Below are positions 8,546 to 16,245 of a stretch of DNA of 64,000 bases, piece after piece. Every line of letters begins with the position of its first letter. Position 1 is the first letter of the stretch. A program made the position numbers and the translations under genes. Below the pieces are notes generated by a model. It was not told where the DNA came from. It did not search any database and was given only the letters and a program-made list of their open reading frames with translations. Origin of the DNA: Thermoguttaceae bacterium. GTDB taxonomy: Bacteria; Planctomycetota; Planctomycetia; Pirellulales; Thermoguttaceae. The stretch spans positions 48,048 through 112,047 of the forward strand of contig JAGBDN010000013.1 in NCBI GenBank assembly GCA_017937485.1, given 5' to 3'.

Positions 8546-9904
8546 TTATTCGACGACGTCGCCGAGAACGAGAATCGGTCCGAACCAAACGTTGCGACCG
8601 TTGTACTTAGGTTCGGCGAGTTCCTTTTCCGGGTCGGCGAGACGGAACGCGACCGGTTGGCGGCTCGGTTGCTCCGCGTCGATTTCGACCGTCGCTTCGT
8701 GAACGACGTTCGGGTCGAGACCGTCGGCGAGCGTCAACGTCGCGAGGCGCCAGTAAGTGCAAAAACTGTCGAAACGCGGGATCGGATTGTTGTGCGGCTT
8801 GCCGTCGACGGTAACGCGGACTTGGCCGCCGTTCGGGCCTAAAATATCGTAAATCTTGACCTGAGAGCCTTTAAAGCGGAACGTCAGTTTCGCGCCGGGA
8901 GCGTCGGAGGTGAAAACGACGTCGCCGAGTCGGCTTTTCGTCCAAGAAAGGTGCGAATCGGACGGGAGCGGTTTCCAGTCGCCGGAGAGTTGCGATTCCT
9001 TGAGCGGAACCGATTTCGCGTTCTCGAAGTTGCCGTCGATAAACGATTTAGCAAGCTTGGCGGTTCGCGTCGACGGCGCGGGGAACGGCGTCGTTTTCGC
9101 TTGCGCGCGCATCTTGCGGAACGCGTCGCAAACGACTTCCGTGTAAATCTGGTGTCCGGCGTCGAGCGGGTGAACGCCGTCGGTCGAGAAGTGAATTTTG
9201 CCGTCTTCCGGTTTCTCGCTTTGATAGGTAAGTCGGCCTTTTTCGGCGAGTTGAACGACCGGAATGTTAAAGTCGAACGACGGAATCCCGTAAAATTCCG
9301 CGATCTGCTCCTGCGCCGAAACCGAACGCGGCGTCTTGGCGCTCTTGTAGTCGTTCTCGTGCCCGACGCGGTACGTGTAAACGAAAACGACGTCGATCGA
9401 CGGGTTGTAACGCCAAATTTGGCGGACGATTCCCTCGAACTGCTTCCAAATGTGTTCGGGGCCGGTTCCGCCGTCGTTGACCGCGAACTCGACGAAAACC
9501 AAGTCCGGGTCGTGTTTTAGGACGTCCGGGCCTAAGCGGTAAACGCCGAGATCGCTTCCGGTGCCGCCGATCGCCGCGTCGATTTCGGAGAACTCCGAGT
9601 TCGGGAAAAGCTCCTTGAACTTCGCGAGCGTTTGGACGCGCCAGCCGGACGCCGCGGTGATCGAGCCGCCGAAATAGGCGACGCGAACGGGCGCGCCCGA
9701 TTCGACCTTGGCGAGGAAATTCGGGATTCCGTCGCGGAAACGTTCGAGCGCCGGAGTCGCGTTCTTAAACTCCGGTTTTGCCGGGGGTTGCGTCGCGTCG
9801 GCGAGCGGAGCGGCGAAGAGACGCGGCGACGGCGAAACGTCGGCGCCGACGCCGGTTAAAACGAGCGACCCGACGGCCGCGGTCAAAAAATCTCGGCGTT
9901 TCAT
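8546..9904 (-). CDS. Tat-exported SGNH/GDSL-type hydrolase
   Basis: A 452-residue protein. The ATG at 9904 is preceded by AAGGAG with an 8-base spacer and yields the twin-arginine leader MKRRDFLTAAVGSLVLTG. The SGNH blocks are visible: GGSIT (Ser nucleophile), GGTGSD, VEFAVNDGG, and a C-terminal TDGVHPLDAGH carrying the Asp and His. The last third (about 290-452) is beta-rich and looks like a carbohydrate-binding or jelly-roll accessory domain. Planctomycetes use such enzymes as carbohydrate esterases, but the substrate here is unknown. The start 15 codons further upstream has no ribosome-binding site. Confidence 0.85.
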   Translation of the reverse strand: MKRRDFLTAAVGSLVLTGVGADVSPSPRLFAAPLADATQPPAKPEFKNATPALERFRDGIPNFLAKVESGAPVRVAYFGGSITAASGWRVQTLAKFKELFPNSEFSEIDAAIGGTGSDLGVYRLGPDVLKHDPDLVFVEFAVNDGGTGPEHIWKQFEGIVRQIWRYNPSIDVVFVYTYRVGHENDYKSAKTPRSVSAQEQIAEFYGIPSFDFNIPVVQLAEKGRLTYQSEKPEDGKIHFSTDGVHPLDAGHQIYTEVVCDAFRKMRAQAKTTPFPAPSTRTAKLAKSFIDGNFENAKSVPLKESQLSGDWKPLPSDSHLSWTKSRLGDVVFTSDAPGAKLTFRFKGSQVKIYDILGPNGGQVRVTVDGKPHNNPIPRFDSFCTYWRLATLTLADGLDPNVVHEATVEIDAEQPSRQPVAFRLADPEKELAEPKYNGRNVWFGPILVLGDVVE

Positions 9905-9952
9905 CGGAAAAACTCCTTGCGTTAAAGCGTTGAAACAAAAGAAGAGCAAATG

Positions 9953-9988
9953 AAAAACGCCGTCGTTTCAAATCGCGAAACGACGGCG
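9953..9988 (-). terminator. intrinsic terminator after nadD
   Basis: A perfect 12-bp stem, CGCCGTCGTTTC (9958-9969) with GAAACGACGGCG (9977-9988), and a 7-base loop. On the minus strand it runs into TTTTT (complement of 9953-9957). It lies 15 bases beyond the nadD stop. Confidence 0.85.
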
Positions 9989-10002
9989 GCAAGGGAAAAC
10001 GG

Positions 10003-10608
10003 TTAGTCGCGATAAAGTCGGCGCGACTCGATGTAATCGGCGACGACGTCGGGAGTTAGAAAGCGAACGCTCCGACCGGCGGCGACGCGCTGTCGAATCG
10101 CCGTCGAAGAAATTTCGAGCGCCGGCATCTCGACGACTTGACGGCGAAACTCCTCGATTCGCTCCGGCGTCGCGATTTCGCGGAAAAGGTCGAAATCCGG
10201 GGGCGGGAAACCGGCGCGGCGGGCGACGATCAGCGACGCGAGCCCGCAAATTTCGCGCGGACGCACCCAACGCGGCACGTCGTTGAACGTTTCCGAACCG
10301 ACGATCAAATAAAGTTCGTCGTCCGGGTAGGTTTCGCGGTAATAACGGAGCGTGTCGGCGGTGTAACTCGTGTTCGGAGAATCGATTTCGTACCGCCCGA
10401 CCTCAAATTCCGGGTAGGGCGCGACCGCCGCTTCGAGCATCGCGAACCGGTCTTCGCCGCTCGTTCGAACGTTCTTTTGGTGCGGCGGAACGCCCAACGG
10501 GAGGAAAACGACGCGGTCGAGGCCCGCTTCGGCGCGCGCCGTCTCCGCTAAAAGAAGGTGCCCGAAGTGAACCGGGTCGAAACTACCGCCGTAAATACCG
10601 CGTTTCAT
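10003..10608 (-). CDS. nadD: nicotinate-nucleotide adenylyltransferase
   Basis: A 201-residue protein that adenylates nicotinate mononucleotide in NAD synthesis. Diagnostic motifs are GIYGGSFDPVHFGHLLLA (nucleotidyltransferase HxGH at residues 13-16), FLPLGVPPHQK, and the C-terminal ISSTAIRQR. Length is normal for NadD. The ATG at 10608 starts exactly at the family N-terminus and has a GGAG-like site upstream; the open frame extends 52 codons further but is Arg/Phe-rich and non-conserved. It lies downstream of the SEC-C/TPR gene on the same strand with a 190-base gap. Confidence 0.95.
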   Translation of the reverse strand: MKRGIYGGSFDPVHFGHLLLAETARAEAGLDRVVFLPLGVPPHQKNVRTSGEDRFAMLEAAVAPYPEFEVGRYEIDSPNTSYTADTLRYYRETYPDDELYLIVGSETFNDVPRWVRPREICGLASLIVARRAGFPPPDFDLFREIATPERIEEFRRQVVEMPALEISSTAIRQRVAAGRSVRFLTPDVVADYIESRRLYRD

Positions 10609-10798
10609 TAAAGTTGCGCTCCTTGGGGCGTCTTCGTCGCGACGCGGCGTCAAACGTTGGCGGCGCGCGAAGACGGAGTGTAACGGGAAAAAGGAGAAAA
10701 AGGGCGTCGTCGCTTCGGCGAACGACCGGGCGAGCGAACGACGACGTTTAACGCCGGGACGCAAACGCCGTCGTTTCGAAGGTTGCGCCGGACGCGAA

Positions 10799-13018
10799 TC
10801 AGTCCGGAATGATCAGGCGCGAACCGCCGTTCGAGGAGCCGGAGTCGGAACCGGGCGTCCAAAGACCGCTCGATTTTTCCTCTTGCGCCGGGGCTTGCGG
10901 CGCGTCGAACGGCGACGGAGCGCCGCCGAGCGGGGAACCGCCTTGCATTTGCGCTTGACGACGGTACGCGGCTTCCGCTTGCGCTTGCATTTGCGCCGCG
11001 GAATTCAAACGAGCGAAGAACTCTTGCAACGTTTGAACCGCTTGTTGGTCGTCTTGGTGTTCGGTGAAAACGTGTTGCGCGAGGTCGCGGAGCTTGTCGT
11101 ATTCTTGGCGATGGAAGCGCGTCATGAACTCGAGAACGTTCCATTGCGCGTCCGGTTGACCGACCGACGCGGCGTATTCGGTCGCTTCGGCGATCAGCTC
11201 GAGCGCTTTGTCCGAATCTTGCGCCAAAACGGCGGCGTCGACGAGAATCGAATACGCGATCGCGCGGGCTTCGTACTCCATTTCGCCGCTCGGACGGGTC
11301 AGCGTTTCGCGAGCGAACTTTTCTTTAACGTCGCGAGGCGCGACAAGGTTCGCGATTTGAAGGAGTTCGACGAGCGCGTCGGTGCGGAAGGTTTCGACCG
11401 AAAGTCGGCCCCAACGCCAAAGCGGAACGCGGCGGAAGAAAGCGAGCGTCTCCTCTTTCGACGCGAACGAGGCCGGCGGAACGATCGGTTCCGGCGCGGA
11501 AAGGCCCGCTTTCGCCCGCAAAATCGACATAACCTTATCGGCGAATTCCGGCGTGAAGGTCGAGCCGACGACGCGAACCAACGCTTCGACGCGGCGCGCG
11601 CCGTTCTCGGCGGTCAGCGTTTCTTTCGGAGAAACGCCGCCGAGGATTTGATACGCGTGTTCGAACCACTTGTCGGCGAAGACGTTAAGGTGTTCGTCGA
11701 AGAGCGCTTCGACCGTCGCTTGCGAAATCGGGGCGCCGTCGCGGAATTGGAAACGCGGCGTCGATTCGTTCGTCGTCCAAAGGAGCGTTTGCGCTTCTTG
11801 CGGTTCTTCCGATTCGAGCGGCGGAAGGGCGCCGAGAACTTCGGTCAACGTCGCTTCGACGCGGGCCGTTTCGCTCGGGAGCGCGTAAACTTCGAGCCGC
11901 GCTTCGCGGTCGGTTTGCTTGCCGAAGAGGAACGCGAAGGCGAATTGCGTCGGAACTTCCGCGAGCGTAAGGTTTTCCGTTTTTTCCGAAAGCGGGCCGG
12001 TCAACAGGTTGAAGGTCGCTTTCGGCGGAACTTCGAGACCGGCGACCGCGGCGCGGAGGCGCGGATTCGCCAATAAAACGCGGGACGAAAGGATTTTTTC
12101 GAACGCGGCGTCGAAGTCGGTCAGCGTATACGTCCGCTTGACGGTCGTTTCGACGTCGTCCCAAGTCGGAACGGCGCGGAGGAACTGGAACGTCTCCATA
12201 TCGATCGCGTCTTCGGCGTCGACGTTCGGCGACGCGAGGTAGCGTTCGATGTAAGCGCGCCCGACTTCCTCTTCGGCGAACCAAAGGACGAGAATCCCGA
12301 GGTTGCGGAAGAGATTCGGCCAACTTTCGCCGAGCGGGAGGAGCGATTCGAGGATCGCGCGACCTTTTTTCCAGCAGCCGCGAGCGATCAGGCGCGTCGC
12401 TTCGTCGTATTCGGCTTTTTTCTCGAAGTCGGCGGGCGCTTCGAGGTCGAACACTTGCTCTTTCAGCATCAGCGGAACCGTTTCGGCGCCGAGGCAACGA
12501 TAGAGGAACTCGTTCGACGCTTGGTCTTGCGGCGCAAAGGCTTGAAGTTGCTTCGCGATCGCGATCGCTTGGTAAAGTCGACCGTTTTCGTAGAAACTGA
12601 CGCCGACCGTCAACATCGCTTGGACGATCGCGACCGGGAATTGGTCGCCTTCGACGTTTTCGATCGCGTCGATAAGGGCGGAAACGGCTTCTTGCGGCTT
12701 ATCGAGGAGCGCGGAGGAAATCGCGAGCTCCGTGTGCGCGACGACGTTTTTCGGCTCGCGAGCGGCGAACGCGACGGCGGTTTCGTAGGCTTGCTCCCAA
12801 AGCCCGATCATTCGTTGGAACAAGCACTTCGCTTCGGTCAAGCAAGCGCAGTCCGGGCGCGATTTTTCGAGATTTTCGACGAAAGCGAGACCCGCGGCGA
12901 ACTGTTCGCCTTCGAGGAACGCGTCGATTTGTTCCAAGTCTTTGACGTGATCCGGACAGCAGAATTTGATTTTCTTCCCGCGACCGCCGGGGCAGAGGGA
13001 GTAAAGGTCGATGGCCAT
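10799..13018 (-). CDS. SEC-C-motif-like, TPR-rich cytoplasmic protein
   Basis: A 739-residue protein that starts with a zinc-binding segment similar to the SEC-C motif: CPGGRGKKIKFCC at residues 9-21, with one Cys of the first CxC pair missing. The rest is helical with TPR-like units (for example the AVAFAAREPKNVVAHTEL segment, and FLYRCLGAETVPL). The C-terminus is Gln/Ala/Pro-rich low complexity. SEC-C domains bind zinc and often accompany chaperone-like or uncharacterised proteins. No enzymatic motif is seen. The ATG at 13018 puts the Cys segment at the N-terminus; an upstream in-frame start at 13045 would add nine residues. Confidence 0.7.
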   Translation of the reverse strand: MAIDLYSLCPGGRGKKIKFCCPDHVKDLEQIDAFLEGEQFAAGLAFVENLEKSRPDCACLTEAKCLFQRMIGLWEQAYETAVAFAAREPKNVVAHTELAISSALLDKPQEAVSALIDAIENVEGDQFPVAIVQAMLTVGVSFYENGRLYQAIAIAKQLQAFAPQDQASNEFLYRCLGAETVPLMLKEQVFDLEAPADFEKKAEYDEATRLIARGCWKKGRAILESLLPLGESWPNLFRNLGILVLWFAEEEVGRAYIERYLASPNVDAEDAIDMETFQFLRAVPTWDDVETTVKRTYTLTDFDAAFEKILSSRVLLANPRLRAAVAGLEVPPKATFNLLTGPLSEKTENLTLAEVPTQFAFAFLFGKQTDREARLEVYALPSETARVEATLTEVLGALPPLESEEPQEAQTLLWTTNESTPRFQFRDGAPISQATVEALFDEHLNVFADKWFEHAYQILGGVSPKETLTAENGARRVEALVRVVGSTFTPEFADKVMSILRAKAGLSAPEPIVPPASFASKEETLAFFRRVPLWRWGRLSVETFRTDALVELLQIANLVAPRDVKEKFARETLTRPSGEMEYEARAIAYSILVDAAVLAQDSDKALELIAEATEYAASVGQPDAQWNVLEFMTRFHRQEYDKLRDLAQHVFTEHQDDQQAVQTLQEFFARLNSAAQMQAQAEAAYRRQAQMQGGSPLGGAPSPFDAPQAPAQEEKSSGLWTPGSDSGSSNGGSRLIIPD

Positions 13019-13369
13019 TGACGCAATCTTTCCAACGTGTTTCAAACGGTTGTTCGTAAAATTCGGACGGGACGCTCGAACGGCGCCGCCGCGCGCTCGA
13101 CGGCGAAAACGCGTCGACGCTTTCTTCTATTTTAGCTCAAGGCGGCGCGAATTTCGAGGGGGCGACGCTCGAAATTCGCGTTTTTTTCCGTTTTTTCTCC
13201 GACTTGAGCGCCAACGAACGGAAACGACCGGCAAAACGGGCGTTTGTCGCCGCGTCGCGAAGAGCGGAGGACAAACGTCGGCGCGGCGTCGGCGGAGGTT
13301 GCGTAACCGGCGGCGAGTTTAGCGGTTGAAACGGTTAAAACGGCAAGCGCGGTTGGGCGGCGTCGGCGG
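13019..13369. other. intergenic region without a gene, with an orphan terminator
   Basis: The region lies between the HIRAN gene stop and the SEC-C gene start, both on the minus strand. The reading frames across it are Arg-rich wrong-frame translations. The one clear structure is a plus-strand terminator at 13146-13187. Confidence 0.5.
13146..13187 (+). terminator. orphan plus-strand intrinsic terminator
   Basis: A perfect 13-bp stem, CGCGAATTTCGAG (13146-13158) with CTCGAAATTCGCG (13168-13180), a 9-base loop, then TTTTTTT (13181-13187). There is no T-tract in the minus direction. No plus-strand gene ends here; the flanking genes are both on the minus strand. Confidence 0.8.
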
Positions 13370-13786
13370 TTAGTCGTCGAGGTAAACGCCGATTTCGATT
13401 TTGAGCCAATTATTGACGCGTTCGACTTTGCGGATTTTGCCGAAAAGTCGCTTGCCGGCGTCCATCAAACGAGCGAAAACTGGATTGTCGCGCCGAGGAA
13501 CGTAACCGAGTTTGCGTTTCAGAGCATCGCGAACGAGAATCGCCAGTTCGTCGCGCTTGTTTTGCGGTTCGCGGACAAAGGTTAAAAGGTCGTCGACTTT
13601 TAACGACGGCTCGATTTCGGCGATGTTTTCGACGTAACTCGTTCCGGCAATATGCGTTTCAAAAAGAAAAATCGTTTGGCCAAATGGTTGCGACAGGCCG
13701 TTTTTCCCGCCTTGAAAGACGCCGAGCGAATTCGAACCGAACGGGGAAAGGCCGCCGGAACCGGCGTTTGACGTTAAATCGCCCAT
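13370..13786 (-). CDS. HIRAN domain protein
   Basis: A 138-residue protein. Residues about 40-138 match the HIRAN fold pattern: FETHIAGTSYVENI, a KVDDLLTFVREPQNKRDELA segment, KLGYVPRRDNPVFARLMDAG, and a final LFGKIRKVERVNNWLKIEIGV strand. HIRAN domains bind DNA ends or ssDNA in eukaryotic HLTF; bacterial stand-alone versions are uncharacterised. The N-terminal 40 residues are Gly/Ser/Asn-rich. The gene overlaps the end of the upstream J-domain-like gene by 13 bases on the same strand, so the two are almost certainly translated together. Confidence 0.8.
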   Translation of the reverse strand: MGDLTSNAGSGGLSPFGSNSLGVFQGGKNGLSQPFGQTIFLFETHIAGTSYVENIAEIEPSLKVDDLLTFVREPQNKRDELAILVRDALKRKLGYVPRRDNPVFARLMDAGKRLFGKIRKVERVNNWLKIEIGVYLDD

Positions 13787-14589
13787 TTGCTTAAAATCTC
13801 CTCGACGCGCTCTTGGTATCGGTCGCGCAACGTTTTAAGTTCCAATTGTTTTTGACGGAGTTCTTCGAGCCGCTTCGCGATCGCTTCCGAATCGTCAAGC
13901 AATTCGGCGACGTTGAACGGGAATTCGTCTTGAATCGTTTCGATTTGCGTTTTGAGTTGGTCGCGCGATTTTTCGAGCGCCGCCTTGCGTTGAAGAAGTT
14001 CGTCGAACGCGGTTGTTTCCAGCGATAAAATCTCGTCTTTCGCGAGCGTTTCGACGGCCAACGCCAACGCTTCGAGCGCCGCTAAGTCGCAGCGTTTATA
14101 CGCTTCGACAGCGGCTTTCAGTTTGAACGCGGCGTCGGAAACGGCGGCGCTCGCGACGTCCGGGTGAAGTTTTTTGACGAGTTGTAAATAAAGCGCGCGG
14201 AGACGTTTCGCGTCTTCGGGAGAAAGAGCGCCGGTCGACGCGAACGCAAACGCTTCTAAAACTTTGGTTTTCGCGACTTCGACTTGCGCGGAAAATTCTT
14301 TAAGCTCCGCGTCGAGCTTCCTTTCGACGAAATTGACGTTGGGTTCTTCGTCGCGGTTGTCCGCCGCTTGGAGGAGTTCGAGTTTGCGCCGCAGACGGAG
14401 GGTTTCCAACTCGAGTTCGAGCGTCGCGCTTTCGACGACGCCGATAACGCTCCAATATCGACTTTCAAGTTGCGGACGAACGTCGAAAAGGAGAACGTCG
14501 CGAGATAAAACGAGTTCGCCGATTTCGTTTTGCAACACTCGAACGCGTTCGACCAACGCGTCGAACTCAACGCTAGTAACGAGATGCAA
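13774..14589 (-). CDS. coiled-coil protein with degenerate J-domain
   Basis: A 271-residue protein. Residues about 10-110 and 180-265 are predicted coiled coil (long Glu/Leu/Arg heptad-like runs). Between them LRALYLQLVKKLHPDVA carries an HPD tripeptide at 142-144 on the helix II pattern of DnaJ J-domains. The HPD loop stimulates Hsp70 ATPase, so the protein may recruit DnaK to a HIRAN-bound target; this is inference. The start is TTG at 14589, with AAGGA 7 bases upstream. It overlaps the downstream HIRAN gene by 13 bases. Confidence 0.7.
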   Translation of the reverse strand: MHLVTSVEFDALVERVRVLQNEIGELVLSRDVLLFDVRPQLESRYWSVIGVVESATLELELETLRLRRKLELLQAADNRDEEPNVNFVERKLDAELKEFSAQVEVAKTKVLEAFAFASTGALSPEDAKRLRALYLQLVKKLHPDVASAAVSDAAFKLKAAVEAYKRCDLAALEALALAVETLAKDEILSLETTAFDELLQRKAALEKSRDQLKTQIETIQDEFPFNVAELLDDSEAIAKRLEELRQKQLELKTLRDRYQERVEEILSKWAI

Positions 14590-14783
14590 ATTATGTTCCT
14601 TTCACGTTTTAAAGTCGCGTTTTTATTTATTGTACGTCTCTTGGCGGAAAAGTCAAGCGCAGTAGGGATGCCGGTTGGGAGAGGTTGCGAAAAAAACGAC
14701 GCCAAAAGTAATGAGCGAAATAATGGAAACGACGTTGCGTCGCGAGAAAAGATAGAGCGACCCAGGGAACGGCTTAAAACACA

Positions 14784-14835
14784 AAACGCCCACGCAACGG
14801 CGGAATCGGGGGAAACCGCCGTTGAACGGGCGTTT
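14784..14835 (-). terminator. hairpin terminator after argG
   Basis: A two-part stem: AAACGCCC (14784-14791) with GGGCGTTT (14828-14835), and inside it CAACGGCGG with CCGCCGTTG. In the minus direction it is followed by a T-rich stretch (complement of 14777-14787). It lies 35 bases past the argG stop. Confidence 0.65.
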
Positions 14836-14869
14836 GGAATTAACGCGTTAAGTCCCTAAACGACGGGAA

Positions 14870-16087
14870 TTAAATGCGCGGGTGAACGCCGCCGGCGACG
14901 CGGTACGGGAGACCTTGAATGCGGAGGAAACCGGTCGCGTCGTTTTGATTGTAGTCGCCGCCGCCTTCCATCGTCGCGATTCCTTGGTCGTACAACGAGT
15001 TCGGGCTCGTGCGACCGTTCAGGATGATGTTGCCCTTGTAGAGTTTCAGCGAAACTTCGCCGGTCGTCCACTTGTGCGCTTCTTTGATCATCGCGAGGAA
15101 CATATCCATCTTGACGCTGTACCAGAAGCCGTAGTAAATCAATTCGGCGACTTCCGGCGCCAAACGGTCGCGCAGACGCATCGCTTCGCGTTCCATCGTC
15201 AGTTGCTCGATGTAGCGGAGCGCGTCGTAGAGAATCGTCATACCCGGCGCTTCGTAAACGCCGCGGCTCTTCATACCGACGAAGCGGTTTTCGACCATAT
15301 CGATGATGCCGATCCCGTTGCGACCGCCGATTTTGTTCAGCGTATCCATAATCTCGTAAGCGCCCATCGTCTTGCCGTTGACGGCGACCGGAACGCCTTG
15401 TTCGAAACGGATAACGACTTCTTCTTCGGCGTCCGGCGCGGTTTTCGGCGTGTTTTTGCAAATGCCGAATTCGACCGTTTCCATCCCGTTGACGTTCAGG
15501 TCTTCGAGCTTGCCGGCTTCGTAGCTGATGTGGAGGCAGTTTTCGTCCGACGAGTACGGCTTCGCGATCGACGCTTTGACCGGAATGTTTTTCGCTTCGC
15601 AGTATTTGATCATCTCGGTGCGGCCCGGGAAGAGTTCGCGGAACTCGTCCATACGCCACGGAGCGAGGATTTCAATGCTCGGGTCGAGCGCTTCGGCGGC
15701 GAGTTGGAAACGGCATTGGTCGTTTCCTTTGCCGGTCGCGCCGTGAACGTAAACCGTCGCGCCGACTTCCTTCGCGACTTCGAGGATTTTCTTCGAGATC
15801 AACGGGCGGGCGAGCGACGTGCCGAGGAGGTAGACGCCTTCGTATTTCGCTTGCCATTGAATCGCCGGGAAGGCGAAGTCGCGGCAGACTTCTTCTTTAA
15901 CGTCGATGAAACGAACGGACGACGCGCCGATCTTTTCCGCCTTTTTGCGGATTTCTTCGCGGTCTTCGCACGGTTGGCCCAAGTCGACGTAAACGGCGTG
16001 GACTTCGTAACCTTTGTCCAGCAACCAGCCCAGGATGACCGACGTGTCCAAACCGCCGGAATACGCCAAAACGCACTTCTTCGACAT
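14870..16087 (-). CDS. argG: argininosuccinate synthase
   Basis: A 405-residue cytoplasmic enzyme that joins citrulline and aspartate with ATP in arginine synthesis. The N-terminal ATP pyrophosphatase loop LAYSGGLDTSV is complete, followed by GYEVHAVYVDLGQ and the GATGKGNDQCRFQLA segment. Length matches the family. The ATG at 16087 has GGAGAG about 8 bases upstream; the longer open frame upstream is not conserved. It appears to be a single-gene unit with its own terminator. Confidence 0.97.
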   Translation of the reverse strand: MSKKCVLAYSGGLDTSVILGWLLDKGYEVHAVYVDLGQPCEDREEIRKKAEKIGASSVRFIDVKEEVCRDFAFPAIQWQAKYEGVYLLGTSLARPLISKKILEVAKEVGATVYVHGATGKGNDQCRFQLAAEALDPSIEILAPWRMDEFRELFPGRTEMIKYCEAKNIPVKASIAKPYSSDENCLHISYEAGKLEDLNVNGMETVEFGICKNTPKTAPDAEEEVVIRFEQGVPVAVNGKTMGAYEIMDTLNKIGGRNGIGIIDMVENRFVGMKSRGVYEAPGMTILYDALRYIEQLTMEREAMRLRDRLAPEVAELIYYGFWYSVKMDMFLAMIKEAHKWTTGEVSLKLYKGNIILNGRTSPNSLYDQGIATMEGGGDYNQNDATGFLRIQGLPYRVAGGVHPRI

Positions 16088-16245
16088 AATCTCTCTCCGT
16101 TGTTTTCCGTTTTTTGGCCCGAGTAGCGGGCGCGCCGAAACGATCTTTCGCAAGGCGCGAAATAAACCTCTTACATCTTACTCCCGTCGCCGTCTTTTAC
16201 AAGGGGGGCGTCCGTTTTTCCGCGTCTTTTTCTCCGATTCGAGCG

